A DNA stretch of 64,000 nucleotides from Mytilus edulis (lineage: Eukaryota; Mollusca; Bivalvia; Mytilida; Mytilidae): contig NC_092349.1 of NCBI RefSeq assembly GCF_963676685.1, positions 37,244,293 to 37,308,292 on the forward strand, read 5' to 3'. The notes below the pieces were generated by a model that was not told where the DNA came from, made no database searches, and saw only the letters and a program-made list of their open reading frames with translations. The translations under genes and the position numbers were made by a program. Below, one piece after another: positions 1-12,268 of the stretch (position 1 is its first letter; every line of letters starts with the position of its first letter).

Positions 1-407
1 TGACGACCTAAATTATCCAATTGACTGGGACAGATTAGGTGAACGTTTGTCGGTAACAATCACTGCTCACTATGTACTTTTTAAAGACACTGAATCTGTG
101 GGGTCACCAAATGTTCTCAACACCTAAATAAAGCAATTCGAAAAACGAATCCGGAATAATACGATGTGTTGATTTATATCCAATAATATAAATCAAAACA
201 TAAAGGTTATTCCTGAATAATTTTTCGAATTATTTTATTATTAAAGGTGTTAAGAACCTTTGGTGACCCCACAGTTTAAATTCTATAATAAGTAAGAAGT
301 GAGCAATGGTCGTTACAGACAAACGTTCACCTTATCTGTCACAGTCAATGGGATAATTTAGGTCGTCAATCAATGACCAGGACCACACTGTTTTGAATAT
401 GATTCTA
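1..407. mobile_element. Foldback (inverted-repeat) element, copy 1, left end outside window
   Basis: This stretch matches 19997-20403 base for base as far as I can read it. In the complete copy the two arms are inverted repeats of roughly 200 nt, so the element is nearly one long hairpin. The outer end reads GATTC then TA (406-407), which fits insertion at a TA dinucleotide as in Tc1/mariner-type MITEs. No protein is encoded. The left end lies outside the window. Confidence 0.85.
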
Positions 408-539
408 GTGTGATTAGACCAAAAGACCAAAAGACATTTTGCAGATATACTAATAAATCTGCGTATGTAAAAATTCAAGGTTCTCATGCGTTTAGTTCAC
501 CGTTATGGAATATCTGTTATATAGATCGGATATGTTACT

Positions 540-880
540 TATGTTGTATGTATCACAATCCCGTGTCCTTTTCACGAATGTGACCTACCGAATTATACTT
601 TTTTACCTTCATTTGTTACATTTTGTGTCTGTTTTGTTCACACATCATTATCAATATTATTAAATTTTACGCGACTGTCGTACAAGTGAGAGGTTTAGCG
701 CTTCAAAAGCAGGTTCAATCAACCATTTTCTACATTTGAAAATACTTGTACCAAGTCAGGAATATGACAGGTGTTGTCCAATCGTTTGGTGTGTTGTCAT
801 TTGATTTTGCCATATGATTATGGACTTTCCGATTGAATTTTTCTCGGAGATCAGTATTTCTGTAATTTTACTTTTTATAT
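540..880 (+). repeat. Dispersed repeat with the 'accaagtcaggaatatgaca' core
   Basis: The core around 748-768 recurs at about 16.9, 48.2, 48.7 and 57.8 kb on either strand, with matching flanks such as 'gcgactgtcgtacaag'. This is a high-copy non-coding family. The frame beginning at 814 is made of this repeat. Confidence 0.7.
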
Positions 881-1541
881 GGCTTTCAAATTACCGTTTC
901 AATTCCTATCATGACTGCAGAGACATTTATTGTCGAAATACGGATATGCTTTACAAATTTTTGCTCCTCATGTTTGCGTTATACCATCTTTTCCGCAAGT
1001 TTATTGGTTATCTGTTCGGTAATACATTAATGATAAGATCCATTTGGTTACTTCTGGTGATCCGGTTTTTTTGTCAATCGCCTATTTCAGTCAGCAGGGT
1101 TTAAGAACATCAGTTATTCCATCTACTAGTCAAATGCCTTTTGTTAAAAAATCCTTTTTACTTTTTTGGTCTTTTGGAAAATGTTGTTTGTGCTGTTTTT
1201 AGACCCCTATAGCAAGTTTTTTTTAATGCACATTTATAAACAATTGCGGTTTTTATCAAACGCAATCATAGGTATGAACGTTGTTTTCAATTTAGACTTG
1301 TTCATTAGTTTTCGTTTTGGCTTGTATAGTATTTGCAAATTAATAATACATGCAATAGGAATGTTCTGTAATGCAGAACTCAAGAGGCTGAATTTATATA
1401 GCTAATGCGTCTATGTACTTAAAGCTTATGGAAAATATGCAACGACCTCTCATGTCACTAATTGGATGTCAGGCGTTCAGAAATGTAGTAAAGACAATTT
1501 AAATTTTAAAGATGCTAAATCGATCTAATCATACGTGAGCC

Positions 1542-1646
1542 GTTGGTATTCTATAGACTACATCATGATTAAAATTTCAGCCTTATCTGTTCCTGTGTTG
1601 GTATTCTATACATCATGATTAAGATTTCAGCATCATCTGTTCCTGT
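1542..1646. repeat. Two-copy tandem duplication of about 50-55 bp
   Basis: Copy 1 is 1542-1596 and copy 2 is 1597-1646. Both run from 'gttggtattctata' to 'ctgttcctgt', and copy 2 lacks five bases. Confidence 0.85.
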
Positions 1647-2803
1647 GACTGTTCTTTGTCGGTAGCGTTGTTTGTAGTTTACCAGTGGATAGTCGAGTGT
1701 TCAAGACGATTTTGTTAACCGTTATATGTTAATATAGTTGTGCAATGTTAGGAGCCTCAACAGTGGTCTTCCTTATCTTTTTAATATTATTTTCGTAATT
1801 AAAATAATACTTACACATTTTACTTTCTAAACAGGTTCGGATGGCTTAACAACATCAAAATTTCAGTAGCATAGCAGATAAAAAAAAATTGCTGCTAGTA
1901 TCAAGCAGCTTCAGACCAAATATTAAAAATATCGAAATAAAAAAACCTTTCACGAAAAATTTCCTTGAACAATAATCGATGTAAAATTTTAAACTATTGA
2001 CAAATTGGAAGTGGCTACATGCGGATGTGAAAATTTGTTAGAAGATACATCTCAACCTTATCAAGAAAAAATGTTTAATCATTCCCTTTCACAGAAACCA
2101 AGAATCAATTGACAAAACGTGTATCTCTGGTAAACGGACGAAGTCAACGGTTACTAGACCTGCTCTCCCTTTGGTAATGCGGGTACATTGTAAATACTAC
2201 CAAGAATTCATATATATTTTTTTCTAAAATCCATACCCAAACATATATTTCAAAGGGAAATCAACACTTATTTATACAAGGCATTCATCTCAACTAGATT
2301 TCAACGACATGCACCGTTCATAATACTAAAAAAAAAGATCAAAACATCGTTTTTACATGCAAATTTTTATCCTTTTTTATATTATAAAAATAATCAATAT
2401 CAGTGACACTATCTTCATATATCTTTATATTTTTCAAGTGCTTTAAATCCGCATATGCTTATTCAACAATGTCTCTTACTCGATCATAAAGCTATACAAT
2501 ACATAAATGGGGTCTCAAATACCCATAGTGTTACACCTCCGTGTATACTCTCGTCTACTCTGCGAAAAGCGTGTGCACCAATAGATTTAAAAGGGAGATT
2601 CACGTTTTCGTTATGGTAAAGTTACAGTAAATTGGCTATGTAACAGATTTTGGTAATATTTTGCATACCTCTTTGGGTCGTTGAACTTTAACTGAAAATC
2701 GAAAAAACAAAAACGCTTTTATCTTTTTTAATTTTTGCAATACAACTTATTGAATTCTTTCGAAGTAGTTGAATATTTTTCCATTTTCAGTTATATTCAA
2801 GTT

Positions 2804-3190
2804 CACTGTGTATCATCGCCACCGGAAATTGGGTACTAACGAAGCGGAGAGAAATAGAAAAAAAAGTAAACAAGTTAGGAATTCAGTCAATTTAAAGCAT
2901 TTCCACTCATTTGATGAGGGTGCCGCTTAAGAAATGATTTTCTGATATATAATTCTTTAAATTATTAGGCAGATAAGTACAAAATTGATACAAGATTTTG
3001 TGTAATACTCCAAAACTTGCCACTTAGTACCGGAAAATTTCGAGGTCGATCGTCCTCTATCCCCCCATTCTCAAGATATTGAACTGTTTTTCATTATTTT
3101 TCCAGACACGTTTTTAGATTATTATAGTGTGGCATCATATCTACTGAAATTGTTGTCAAAAAGATGTATTTTAAAGAATATAGACCATGA
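2804..3190 (+). repeat. Left terminal inverted repeat of the CACTGTG element
   Basis: It pairs with 6205-6594 in inverted orientation with only a few per cent differences by eye. Shared landmarks include 'gaagcggagagaaatag', 'gagggtgccgcttaag' and 'gtgtggcatcatat'. Confidence 0.88.
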
Positions 3191-3205
3191 AAAATAAAGT
3201 CTAGT

Positions 3206-3274
3206 GTACGGCAACTTGCTCGTGTTGACAAATTTACTGTATGGCAACTTGTTTTTAACTGTATGGCAACTTGC
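3206..3274 (+). repeat. Three iterated GTACGGCAACTTGC-like motifs, left subterminal
   Basis: Units lie at 3206-3219, 3239-3251 and 3261-3274 (GTACGGCAACTTGC, then two with GTATGGCAACTTG). Three inverted counterparts lie inside the right end. Iterated subterminal motifs are often transposase-binding sites; that role is inferred here. Confidence 0.7.
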
Positions 3275-3694
3275 TAATTTTAGAATAGTTATTTACCGTC
3301 CTTTCAAAGAAAATATTGTATTAAAAGTTCAAATATCTAAGGGGTGGGGGAGGGGGGGGGGGTTCCCTTTTAAATTAAACTGTTTTTGTCTTTTTCAAGG
3401 TTTTAATTTGTTTAAAACTGTTATTTGACTGATAAATTTAAAAACCCTTAACTGCTCGACCCACTGTCTGTAATCTGTTTTGTTAAAATTTGCAATGTTG
3501 TTAACTGTTTATTTGAAATTGAGATTCCAGTTATCTGTTACTTAATACTTAAGTGTTCACTGTTTTTTTACATTATTTTCTCTGTTAACTAATCTTAACT
3601 GTAATTTACAAGAATCACATGCAAATTTGGTGTCCATTCCTTTTTTTACGTTGCTTCCGCAAAGTAAAAAATCTTTGAGTATGGTAAATCCTTG

Positions 3695-3765
3695 ATAAAA
3701 TTGAGAATGGAAATGAGGAAAATGTCGAAGAAACAGAAGCCCGACCAAATAGAAGAAACTACCCA
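3695..3765 (+). repeat. Fragment of dispersed repeat family R1
   Basis: It reads 'aaaattgagaatggaaatg' followed by a diverged 'cccgaccaaatag'. Fuller copies of the same family occur near 9.3, 26.7, 36.4, 42.1, 42.7, 51.6 and 54.1 kb. Confidence 0.6.
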
Positions 3766-4500
3766 ACGCAATGAGAAGATTATTCACTAGGATGGGTGTC
3801 AATTCACAGATAGGAAAAAACTTAGAATTGACACTCATAATTTTTTAACACCCTCTTTCCCTTCCTTCCTAATAAATAAGGCTTACTATTTGAGTTATGC
3901 ATGTGTATATTTATGGAAAGAGAATCGTCCATAGATTTGATTTCCAATAGTAATAATTGTGAAATATAATTTTTTTTTGTGTAACCATGGCAACAATCAG
4001 CATTTATTTGACACCAAATATTGCAAGATAGGGTTGAACATGTCACAAAGATCTCAAAAATTTGGTCCAAAGGAAAATGTCAATCAATAAGAGTGAAACC
4101 TTTCCTGAAACCATAGACATATATCTATCAAAAGGTAGAAAAAAATATATGCATTTCTGCGTTTTTTTCCATAAAATTGAATTGAAAAGATCGAGCGTCA
4201 AATCTTTGTTGAAAAACAATACAAATTTTTTAAATCTATGGCGGTACGGATAGGAACGTATGGACGTTCAAACTGTAAAATGGCTTCTAAAACATGTTAA
4301 AAACAATCTAAATGTGCATATAAACCCACAAGGAAGGCTATATTATTATTCAACTATCTAAAAATCAATTCAATTGTACAAAAACTTTCATATTTAGAAA
4401 ATTCACCATGGCTATAATGCGAAACTAAACTTGTAACTGTGTATTGATACACCCGCAGCTGTCTCCTAAGTGATCATGATCAATCATTTAACTACAAAAA

Positions 4501-4661
4501 GCAGGCGCAGATCCAGCCATTTAAAAAAAGGGGGGTTCCCAACCCAGAGTAAAAAGGGGGGGGGGGTTCCAACTATATGCTCCCATTCAAATGCATTGAT
4601 CGGCAAAAAAAAGGGGGGGTTCCAACCCCCGGAACCCTATCTCCTCTGGGTCCGCCACTGA
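4501..4661 (-). repeat. Dispersed 'agtggcggaccca / ggggttcc' repeat
   Basis: Read on the minus strand it starts 'cagtggcggacccag', then alternates G-rich/C-rich runs with 'ggttccgggggttgg', and contains 'gatcaatgcatttgaatg'. A second copy lies at 58319-58408. It accounts for the glycine/proline-rich frames here. Confidence 0.75.
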
Positions 4662-5630
4662 AAAGGGGGTAGAAGTTCAATGTTTGTTTCTTGAAACATA
4701 TAAATGAACCAAAATTTAAAAAATGAAATAAATACAAGACTATATAAAAATGTAGCAAAGGTTACAGACTCAAGTTGGGTCATGCAGGTGCAACAAATGA
4801 GGCAGTGTTTAGATACGTCTAACCAATGTAGTTATATCTGCCTTCTATTTGTTATATATCAAAAATGTTATAAGGAAAGGCCACTTCTTATCCAGCTAAA
4901 ACCCTGGTCAGTCCTATGATGAAAATAATTCAGAAGTATGTGGAATGTTTGATAAGTTATATTGACCCTGAGTACCTGGACGGAATCGTGAAATATATAA
5001 AGTACCTTTACATTTTGCAATTCGTAAAATAACTGAACCGTGTGGCCTGGTAGAAGAGGCCGAACAATGATGACTTGGTTCTCAAATTGATGTCAAATTT
5101 GCTAGTCTAAGACTTCAGAAATGTAAAGATGGACCAAGGCTTTTTTATATCAGCTCAGAGTTCTTAATTGGGACTTGGAGATGAAAGAGCGCTTCAACTT
5201 GTGACACCTTACATGTTACTTTCTGATTTATACACTGGTTTTGATGATTTAAAATAAAAATGAGTAAACCTTCGTAATTCCTTTTAATAAAATCATGTAA
5301 GCAATGAGTCGTATGAATACCCTGACTGAGATGTAACCATAATTTAAAAGAGCTACCGCCATAAAAAAAAATAATGTTCACGCCCTATAGTATTCACTCA
5401 TTCTAACTGTTTGTTACACTTTCCTACGTCATGACGATAACCCAAGTTTACTACGACTGAATGACATAAAACATTTACTCAACAATATACATAACCAGAA
5501 GAAGCCTCCCTTTTGCTGTTTGAAGCATTTTCGATTATTCATGACATAGTCCTTTTTCTTGGAGTCGATCACTCCGTCTGCTTTTCCATCCGTTCAATTG
5601 TCTGTCCATGTGTCAATAAAAAAAATATGG

Positions 5631-5722
5631 TACTTGCCACAGGCACTTGTCTCAGAAAAAAAATTTCCTATATACCTTAATATAGGAAATTTTTTTTCTG
5701 AGACAAGTGCCTGTGGTACTTG
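5631..5722. mobile_element. Perfect 80 bp hairpin flanked by TACTTG direct repeats
   Basis: The arms 5637-5672 and 5681-5716 are perfect 36-nt reverse complements (CCACAGGCACTTGTCTCAGA...), with an 8-nt loop TACCTTAA. TACTTG flanks both sides (5631-5636 and 5717-5722). This suggests a very small foldback insertion with a 6 bp target duplication, or a template-switch event. Confidence 0.85.
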
Positions 5723-6121
5723 CGTGTGATGGATAGTTATCTTATTTGCTATCATACCTCATCTCCACTGTTTTTATCTAAAAAAAAAAAGAAGCTAGCA
5801 CCAACAAAAGAGGAATGGACGGTTTATTTTATTGAACTTATACAATTCAACCTAACAACAAATAAGAAAACAGTCGTTAGTAGTATAACGATATATAAAT
5901 GTATTTAGGATAATATGGTTGAAAAAAACCTTTTTGTACAAAATCGAAAAGCGGTACGCAACGAGACCTTCTGAACTGAATTAACGGCATATATTTAATA
6001 ATATTTGATAAGTAAGACATTTTGTATATTTGTAAGCCTGTAAAGCTTTGATATCAACACAATATCGTCACTTGATATTATTTAAACAGTGATTAATTTA
6101 CTCTTAAAATTATAATATATT

Positions 6122-6190
6122 GCAAGACGCCGTACAGACAAAAGTTGTTATTTTGCAATTCGCCGTACAACGTTCTGCAATTCGCCGTAC
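6122..6190 (-). repeat. Three iterated GTACGGCGAATTGC-like motifs, right subterminal
   Basis: Units lie at 6122-6135, 6155-6168 and 6177-6190. Two read GCAATTCGCCGTAC on the plus strand. They are the inverted counterparts of the left subterminal set. Confidence 0.7.
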
Positions 6191-6204
6191 AACAAACAAA
6201 CAAT

Positions 6205-6594
6205 GTTTTTGTTCATATTCTTTAAAAAACATGTTTTTGACAACAAATTTCAGTAAATATGATGCCACACTATAATAATCTAAAAACGTGTCTGGAAAAA
6301 TAATGAAAAACAGTTCAATATCTTGAGAATGGGGCGACAGAGGTCGATCGACCTCGAAATTTTCCGGTACTAAGTGGCAAGTTTTGGAGTATTACACACA
6401 ATCTTGTATTAATTTTGTACTTATCTGCCTAATAATTTAAAGAATTATATATCAGAAAATCATTTCTTAAGCGGCACCCTCATCCAATGAGTGGAAATGC
6501 TCTAAATTGAATGAATTCTTAACTTGTTTACTTTTTTTTTCTATTTCTCTCCGCTTCGTTAGTACCCAATTTCCGGTGGCGATGATACACAGTG
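6205..6594 (-). repeat. Right terminal inverted repeat of the CACTGTG element
   Basis: It is the reverse complement of 2804-3190 with scattered substitutions and ends CACAGTG at 6588-6594, followed by AAGTT. Confidence 0.88.
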
Positions 6595-6599
6595 AAGTT

Positions 6600-7069
6600 G
6601 TATGCAAAATTATACCACATATGGTACATAATCAATTTACTGTTTATTTGGGTTAATTAAATTTTAAGAATCAATTTTGGAAATTTGTTTGTTACCTGTC
6701 AATACATTTTCTTATTTTTCGCGTAAATGATTTGTGAATTCATATAGACATGAACAACAAAATTATTTATTTTGTAAACAATATTTCCGTTCTCCATGTA
6801 TACTGTTATACCTTACAACAAAACTATTTTTATTTACCTGTTATCATTATTCTATTTGGCGGCATTTTGTTCAAGGTTCTGTTTTGATTTAACTGTTTAA
6901 CAACTAACCCCTCATTTTATTGATTTTGTATTTACATTTATATTGTGTCATAGATCAAATGTATTCGTTCGGTGTATGTTCACTTGTGTTAATATCTTTT
7001 GATTGGTCATTATTGAAATGTTATAGTGTGTGTCTTTCTATTTTGATATGGTACATTATTGTTTCAGAT
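6600..7069. other. AT-rich spacer, nothing recognised
   Basis: No credible frame, repeat end or regulatory site was seen. Confidence 0.5.
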
Positions 7070-7395
7070 AAGGGTGAATGTTGGTACCTATTAAAACGTT
7101 TAAACCCGCTGCATTTGTTTGTACCTGTCTTAAGTCAGGAACCTGTTATTAGTTGTCGTAAGTAGATGTGGTTCATTAGTGTTTCTCGTTTCCAGTTTTT
7201 TGTATAGATTAGACCGTTGGTTTTCCTGTTTGAATGGATTCACACTAGTCATTTGTGGTGTCCCTTATAGCTGCTGTTCGGAGTGAGCCATGTCTCCGTG
7301 TTGAAAACTGTACTTTGGTGTATAATGGTTAACTTATACAAATTGTGACTTGCATTGAGAGTTGTCACATTGGCACTCATACCACATCTTCTTAT
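7070..7395 (+). repeat. Composite dispersed repeat (head plus R3 tail)
   Basis: The head carries 'cctgtcttaagtcaggaacc'. The tail carries 'accgttggttttcctg', 'gtgagccatgtctccgtg' and 'ttggcactcataccaca'. The tail recurs near 25.4, 46.3 and 55.3 kb, and inverted near 24.3 and 57.6 kb. Confidence 0.75.
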
Positions 7396-9319
7396 ATATA
7401 AATATGAACATGTAAGTATTTATTGTATAACAATTTATTAAAAACAATATACAAGAAGGAAAAAAGTCACAAATATTTTGAATAATAAATGTGATAATTA
7501 CATTTAAACTGGCCAATTTATAAACAATCTTTTAAAGAATTTTTTTTTACCACAAACTCAATCTAATTGATGTTTTCAATTGATATCATTTCAAATATAT
7601 TATATTATGCACAATTAAAAATACACCATAACATATGCATTAAAAAAACCATGAAACATGTCCTGCTATGTACAATGCAAACCTTTGACTAATATAAACA
7701 CCAGTGTATCAGATCAAGTGTTAAATGCATCCTGTCTGATCTAATTTATAAGTATATTTGACTTTCAAATGTATAAAACTCAACCAGTTACATACAATGT
7801 AGGAATATTTTTTCAAGAGAAAACTTGATCGACATATTTTCAGAACTCCTGAATAAGTTCTATCTTACGAATTCATAAACACAAAAAACAATTTAACTTT
7901 TAATACTTGAAACTTATTAAACAAGTAACAAGTATACAGCAGCCTGGTTTGGAATAACAAAGTAAATTTGAACTTCAAACAAAATAAATAACCTCAAGAG
8001 TGACTGGAAATGCAGTACATACTTTATCATTTAGTGCCTATCTGCTTAAGAATTGTCATGCTGACAAACACTATCCTGCTCAAAGTTAAAAAATAATATT
8101 TGTTCCAAATTTATAATGGTGCATGATAATAGCATCTATCCTTTTCCTGTTCTATTATTTCAAGATCTAATTTGATTGATATGCACAAAAAAATAGCATT
8201 AAAGAACTACGTAATTTGCTATCATATTCTAACAAACTGTTGTATGATATGTATCGAATTACAAGACACACACAAGCGAAAGACCTAAAATTTCCAAAAA
8301 CTTCAAAATAAATCAGATCTGTCGATATTTTTAGATATATGTTCATGTAGCAACGTGAATGAGGCAGTATTTAGTTTTGAGACACAATAATGAATAACAT
8401 AACGATTTAATGCCACACATTTACATATCTAATAGATATTTAACAGCAATAACCGACTAACAAAACTCAAATAAAACAGATAACAAAAAAAAAATTAAAT
8501 ATACAGAAATAACAAATAGGTAAAAATTAAACAACAACTGACCAATAAATATATAAAACAATAAATGAAGGAGTACAATGTAGACATAAAACAAAGATTA
8601 GAGATGCGAATAGAATAATTATGCTACTGTAAGTAATGATAATTCCTCCCTGGCAATATTTTTGTTTACAATATTTGTATAACTAATTATTCGCGGATAC
8701 AAACCATATGTAACAAAAAAACCTTGACAAGGCCTTTTAATAAAGTCATATTAATTGTAAATACATCACTTGAAACTTGACTTGCATATAGATATTCTTG
8801 ATAGGTAGCTAAAGTCGCTGAAAATTTAATCAACATATTGGGTACACAAAAGTTGTTTTTTTTATAAATGACTGCGTGCTTTTATTAAAAAAAAACACGT
8901 TTTATTATACATTGTATGTCAGTATAAATTAGTAATCTTGTAATTTTAGAATTTAAGACGGTATCACCAGCTACAGTAGAGCCTCGAAAATGACACAAGT
9001 TGTATAACACACATTGATTAAATTTTCTGTTTATAGATAATACGTCAAAGAAAAGGGTCCAGCTCCCTCTGCCAATGTTGGTCATATATTCTTAATAATT
9101 TCTTTTGTTGAGACATCCTTTTCATTTCAATTTTTGTTTTGAAATTTTCTGATAAACAGTTTACCAGAAAAGTGATTCGGAAGCACCAATTTTTAAATGT
9201 TATCTAAATAATAAGAAAACACCTTAAAGTAAATTCCATTAAACAAAGATATTTTTATATAAGTGCTAACGATTCCTGCTTTCTTTTATCGTCAACGTCT
9301 GGTATGGCTTATCACAATA
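7396..9319. other. AT-rich intergenic stretch, nothing recognised
   Basis: Only short low-complexity frames are present on both strands. No splice-supported exon or transposon terminus was found. Confidence 0.5.
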
Positions 9320-9497
9320 AAATTGAGAATGGAAATGGGGAATGTGTCAAAGAGACAACAACCCGACCATAGAAAAGACAACAACAGAAGGTCACCAACA
9401 GGTCTTCAATGTATCGAGAAATTCCCGCACCCGGAGTCGTCCTTCAGCTGGCCCATTAACAAATATATACTAGTTCAGTGATAATGAACGCCCATTA
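9320..9497 (+). repeat. Dispersed repeat R1, near-complete copy
   Basis: It runs 'aattgagaatgg', 'gacaacaacccgaccatag', 'gtcttcaatgtatcgag', 'cccgcacccggagtcg' and 'ccttcagctggccc'. The same order appears reversed at 26690-26864. Confidence 0.82.
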
Positions 9498-11569
9498 TAA
9501 AACGTGTGTCAATATCGGGAGCTCAGCATAAACAATACAAATACACTATACAAACTCTCTGATTACAAATAATCAATGATTATTAACTCCTTTCAAAAAT
9601 AAGTATCGCATACAAATTTTAGTGGTCAAACTATGAACATCAGCTTATCAGTACAATCCATCATAAACTTGAAAACGGCTCAAACATGATTCAATGTACA
9701 TTCGTTGCAGCAGCACTGTAGCCTGAAGAGAAAAAAGCAACATAATGTAATCTTTGCAGTTCGTTTGTAAATTGATTTTGATGTTTTAGTCTGCTGCCCT
9801 TTAACAAAATATTTAACTAGAAAACAACATATTTTGAAATACTAGTATACCAAATCATACGAAATAACAAATATTATGCGAGTATTGCATGGCAATACAT
9901 AGTCCTCTACCACTTAAAAAATCATTGTATTGGAACAAAATTCTAACATGATTTATAACTTAATATCATGGTGTAAACTATATAACAAATATCAAGGCAA
10001 TATCTTCAAACTTGACAAAAAAAGAGTTTTATAATTTAAGTTTGTTTTGTAAGAAAAAGGACCATCACTCTGCTCAAAAGCATCAGACCAGAACAAAATT
10101 CTTAGTATACTTAAACAGTAACTTGTCATGATAAAACTATATACCAATTATTAAATCAATATCTTCCAGAATGACAAAAAAAGTGCAGATAACTGATTAT
10201 CTTAGTGAATAATCAGACCAGAACAGAACTCGAACTTGGTCTGTAACTTGTCATGATAAACTGAACAATACACCAAATATCAAATAAATATCTTCAAGAA
10301 TATAGAAAAATATTGTAGAACAGACAGACAGTCAGAGGGACGGAGTGCAAACCTAAACTTTGTCGTGAGGGGACTAAAATAAATGTCTACTAATGTGCAC
10401 ATGGTCATATTAAAGTGTGAAATTCATAGAAACAGGAGTGCACAAGCTGAAATGTCTTAACTGCTTTTTGTTTTGTTTATCATAATGGAACTCATTTTGA
10501 TTCTATTATATAATTTGAAGATTTATTACAAGTATTACATAAACTAAAAACATTAAAAATTATACATGGAAATGATATCAAGTCTAGATGATCTAGATAA
10601 ATCTTATTAGACAAACAATAACACCAAATAGAGTAAGCCTTATGCTTAATACATCTGAGAAGTTGACATAATTACGAAAACTGAATATGACGAATAAGCC
10701 ATTACAATGTGGTGAATGTCAAAAGAACCATTCGAGACCACATGTGCATCATGTATTCGTTCCACACACACCACATATAGTTGGTTTATTGTTTATAGTA
10801 TCTGTGGAACAGATATAACAAATGAATCTTCGAGCTACTGCTCACTGATAATACCTCCGACCAAATGTAAGTGTGCGGTGAACAGGAATCTGAAAACGTA
10901 CTAATATATCCTGATATGAATGTAACCAACAATTTGAACTTTATGGATGTCATGCATGTGTAAAATGGTGTACGTGTTCGGTAAACATGAAGTTTACGTG
11001 ATGAATCTGAAAACGCATCACACGGTATAGCTGACTTATATAAAACCGGAAAAAACCTTCAGAAATCCCTATTGCGTAGTTCCTGAGAAAGATCCAACGA
11101 AAAATACTCATAAGATGGACTGACTGACGGATAGACGGTTGTACAGACAAAGGTAAAACAGTATACCCCCACTGTTTAAAAGCGGGGGTAAAGTCATGAA
11201 AACTTAACATTGGCATATTAACCATGAACATGAGGTAGAATAAAGAGAAACCTGCGTGGCAGACAATTCATACTTCTTATACATTTAATATACCTGAATG
11301 AGACAAACACCATAAAACTTAGCATTGACCAACGCACTATGAAAATAAAGTCACGATCAGATGGAACCTGTCAGTCAGACATGTGCATCTTAAAATCATT
11401 CCATGCCGTAAATAAGTTTGAAATGCTGCTAACAGTATATGAATTATTGACTTGGCCACTAACAGAATAGTTGATCACTGATCCATGATCTCTCTGAGAC
11501 TGACATGTGGGCATTGCAAGGATCCCTCAAATAAACCAAATTATAATAAGTGGTATGTCACATGACAAA
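9498..11569. other. Intergenic stretch with minor repeat fragments
   Basis: No gene was recognised. Fragments around 10.0-10.4 kb carry 'accaaatatcaa' and 'acagacagacagtcagaggg', typical of dispersed repeats here that end in short GACA/GACG runs. Confidence 0.5.
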
Positions 11570-11845
11570 TCAAAAATGTGTCCTAAGTACACGGATGCCT
11601 CATCCGCATTATCATTTACTATGTTCAATGGAACGTGAAAATGGGGTAAAATCTCTTATTTGGCTTTAAATCAGAAATATCATATTATAAGGAACATGTG
11701 TTCTAAGTTTCAAGTTGATTGGACTTCAACTTCATCAAAAACGACATCGACTAAAAACTTTAACCTGAAGAAGGATAGACGTACGGACGGTTGAACGGAC
11801 GAACAGACGGACCCACAGACCAGATAACATAATGCCCATAAATGG
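11570..11845 (+). repeat. Dispersed repeat R5
   Basis: Signature blocks are 'aagtacacggatgcctcatc', 'tcaagttgattggacttcaa' and 'aactttaacctgaag', then a GACG/GACA-rich run and 'cagaccagataacataatgc'. The same order occurs at 20830-21310. Its GACG run produces spurious serine/valine/arginine-rich minus-strand frames. Confidence 0.8.
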
Positions 11846-12130
11846 AACATACAAATCCTGATCAAGCATTCGTTGAACCATGAAAATGATGTAAAAACAA
11901 CGGACATATGACAGACGAAACATTCGTGAAATGCATGCAAGGTATTATGCATCCATGTTTTCTACCTTCTGAATTATAAGGCTTTAATATAATTATGTTT
12001 TAACTTGCAAGCGAGAATATTGGTTGTGTAAGAGGTCTTTACAGAGTGCCTTCAATGCATAGTTTAAAAGGGACACCTGTATACCGGTATTACACATAAC
12101 CGTTTAATTTCAAATCAACATATCGTATTA

Positions 12131-12268
12131 GTTACATAGTGTGTAGTGACCTAATTCGATATATACGGGGTCAGTAAATTCCATATGCGATGAGAGCAAG
12201 GATCGCACCCCATATGGAATTTACTGACCCCGTATATGTCGTTTTTGGTCACTAGCACACTATGTAAC
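12131..12268. mobile_element. 138 bp palindromic element (MITE-like)
   Basis: Left GTTACATAGTGTGTAGTGAC pairs with right GGTCACTAGCACACTATGTAAC. The inner arms 'atatacggggtcagtaaatt' and 'aatttactgaccccgtatat' are exact. About 22 nt form the loop. No coding content. Confidence 0.85.

Larger units (their letters stand above)
408..2798. other. AT-rich intergenic stretch without a recognisable gene
   Basis: Only short frames occur (for example 814-1104 and 1166-1405). They have low-complexity hydrophobic translations and no family resemblance. Dispersed repeat sequence occupies about 540-880 and a short tandem duplication lies at 1542-1646. I see nothing else in it. Confidence 0.6.
2804..6594. 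mobile_element. 3.8 kb non-autonomous DNA transposon candidate, long TIRs, CACTGTG termini, AAGTT flanks
   Basis: The left end (2804-3190) and the reverse complement of the right end (6205-6594) are near-identical over about 390 bp. Both termini begin CACTGTGTATCATCGCCACC. AAGTT directly precedes the left end (2799-2803) and directly follows the right end (6595-6599), as a 5 bp target-site duplication would. Transib and RAG-like transposons make 5 bp duplications and have termini of the form CACWRTG, which this matches. Such elements usually have much shorter termini, so the superfamily is inference only. No transposase frame was recognised inside. The interior holds iterated subterminal motifs, a dispersed-repeat fragment, a GGATCC-type repeat and a perfect hairpin, so it has probably received later insertions. 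Confidence 0.7.

Noticed and set aside
2804..6594. Calling the CACTGTG element a RAG or Transib transposon outright
   Set aside because: No transposase was seen, the inverted ends are unusually long and no nonamer-like block was found. Only the termini and target length fit.
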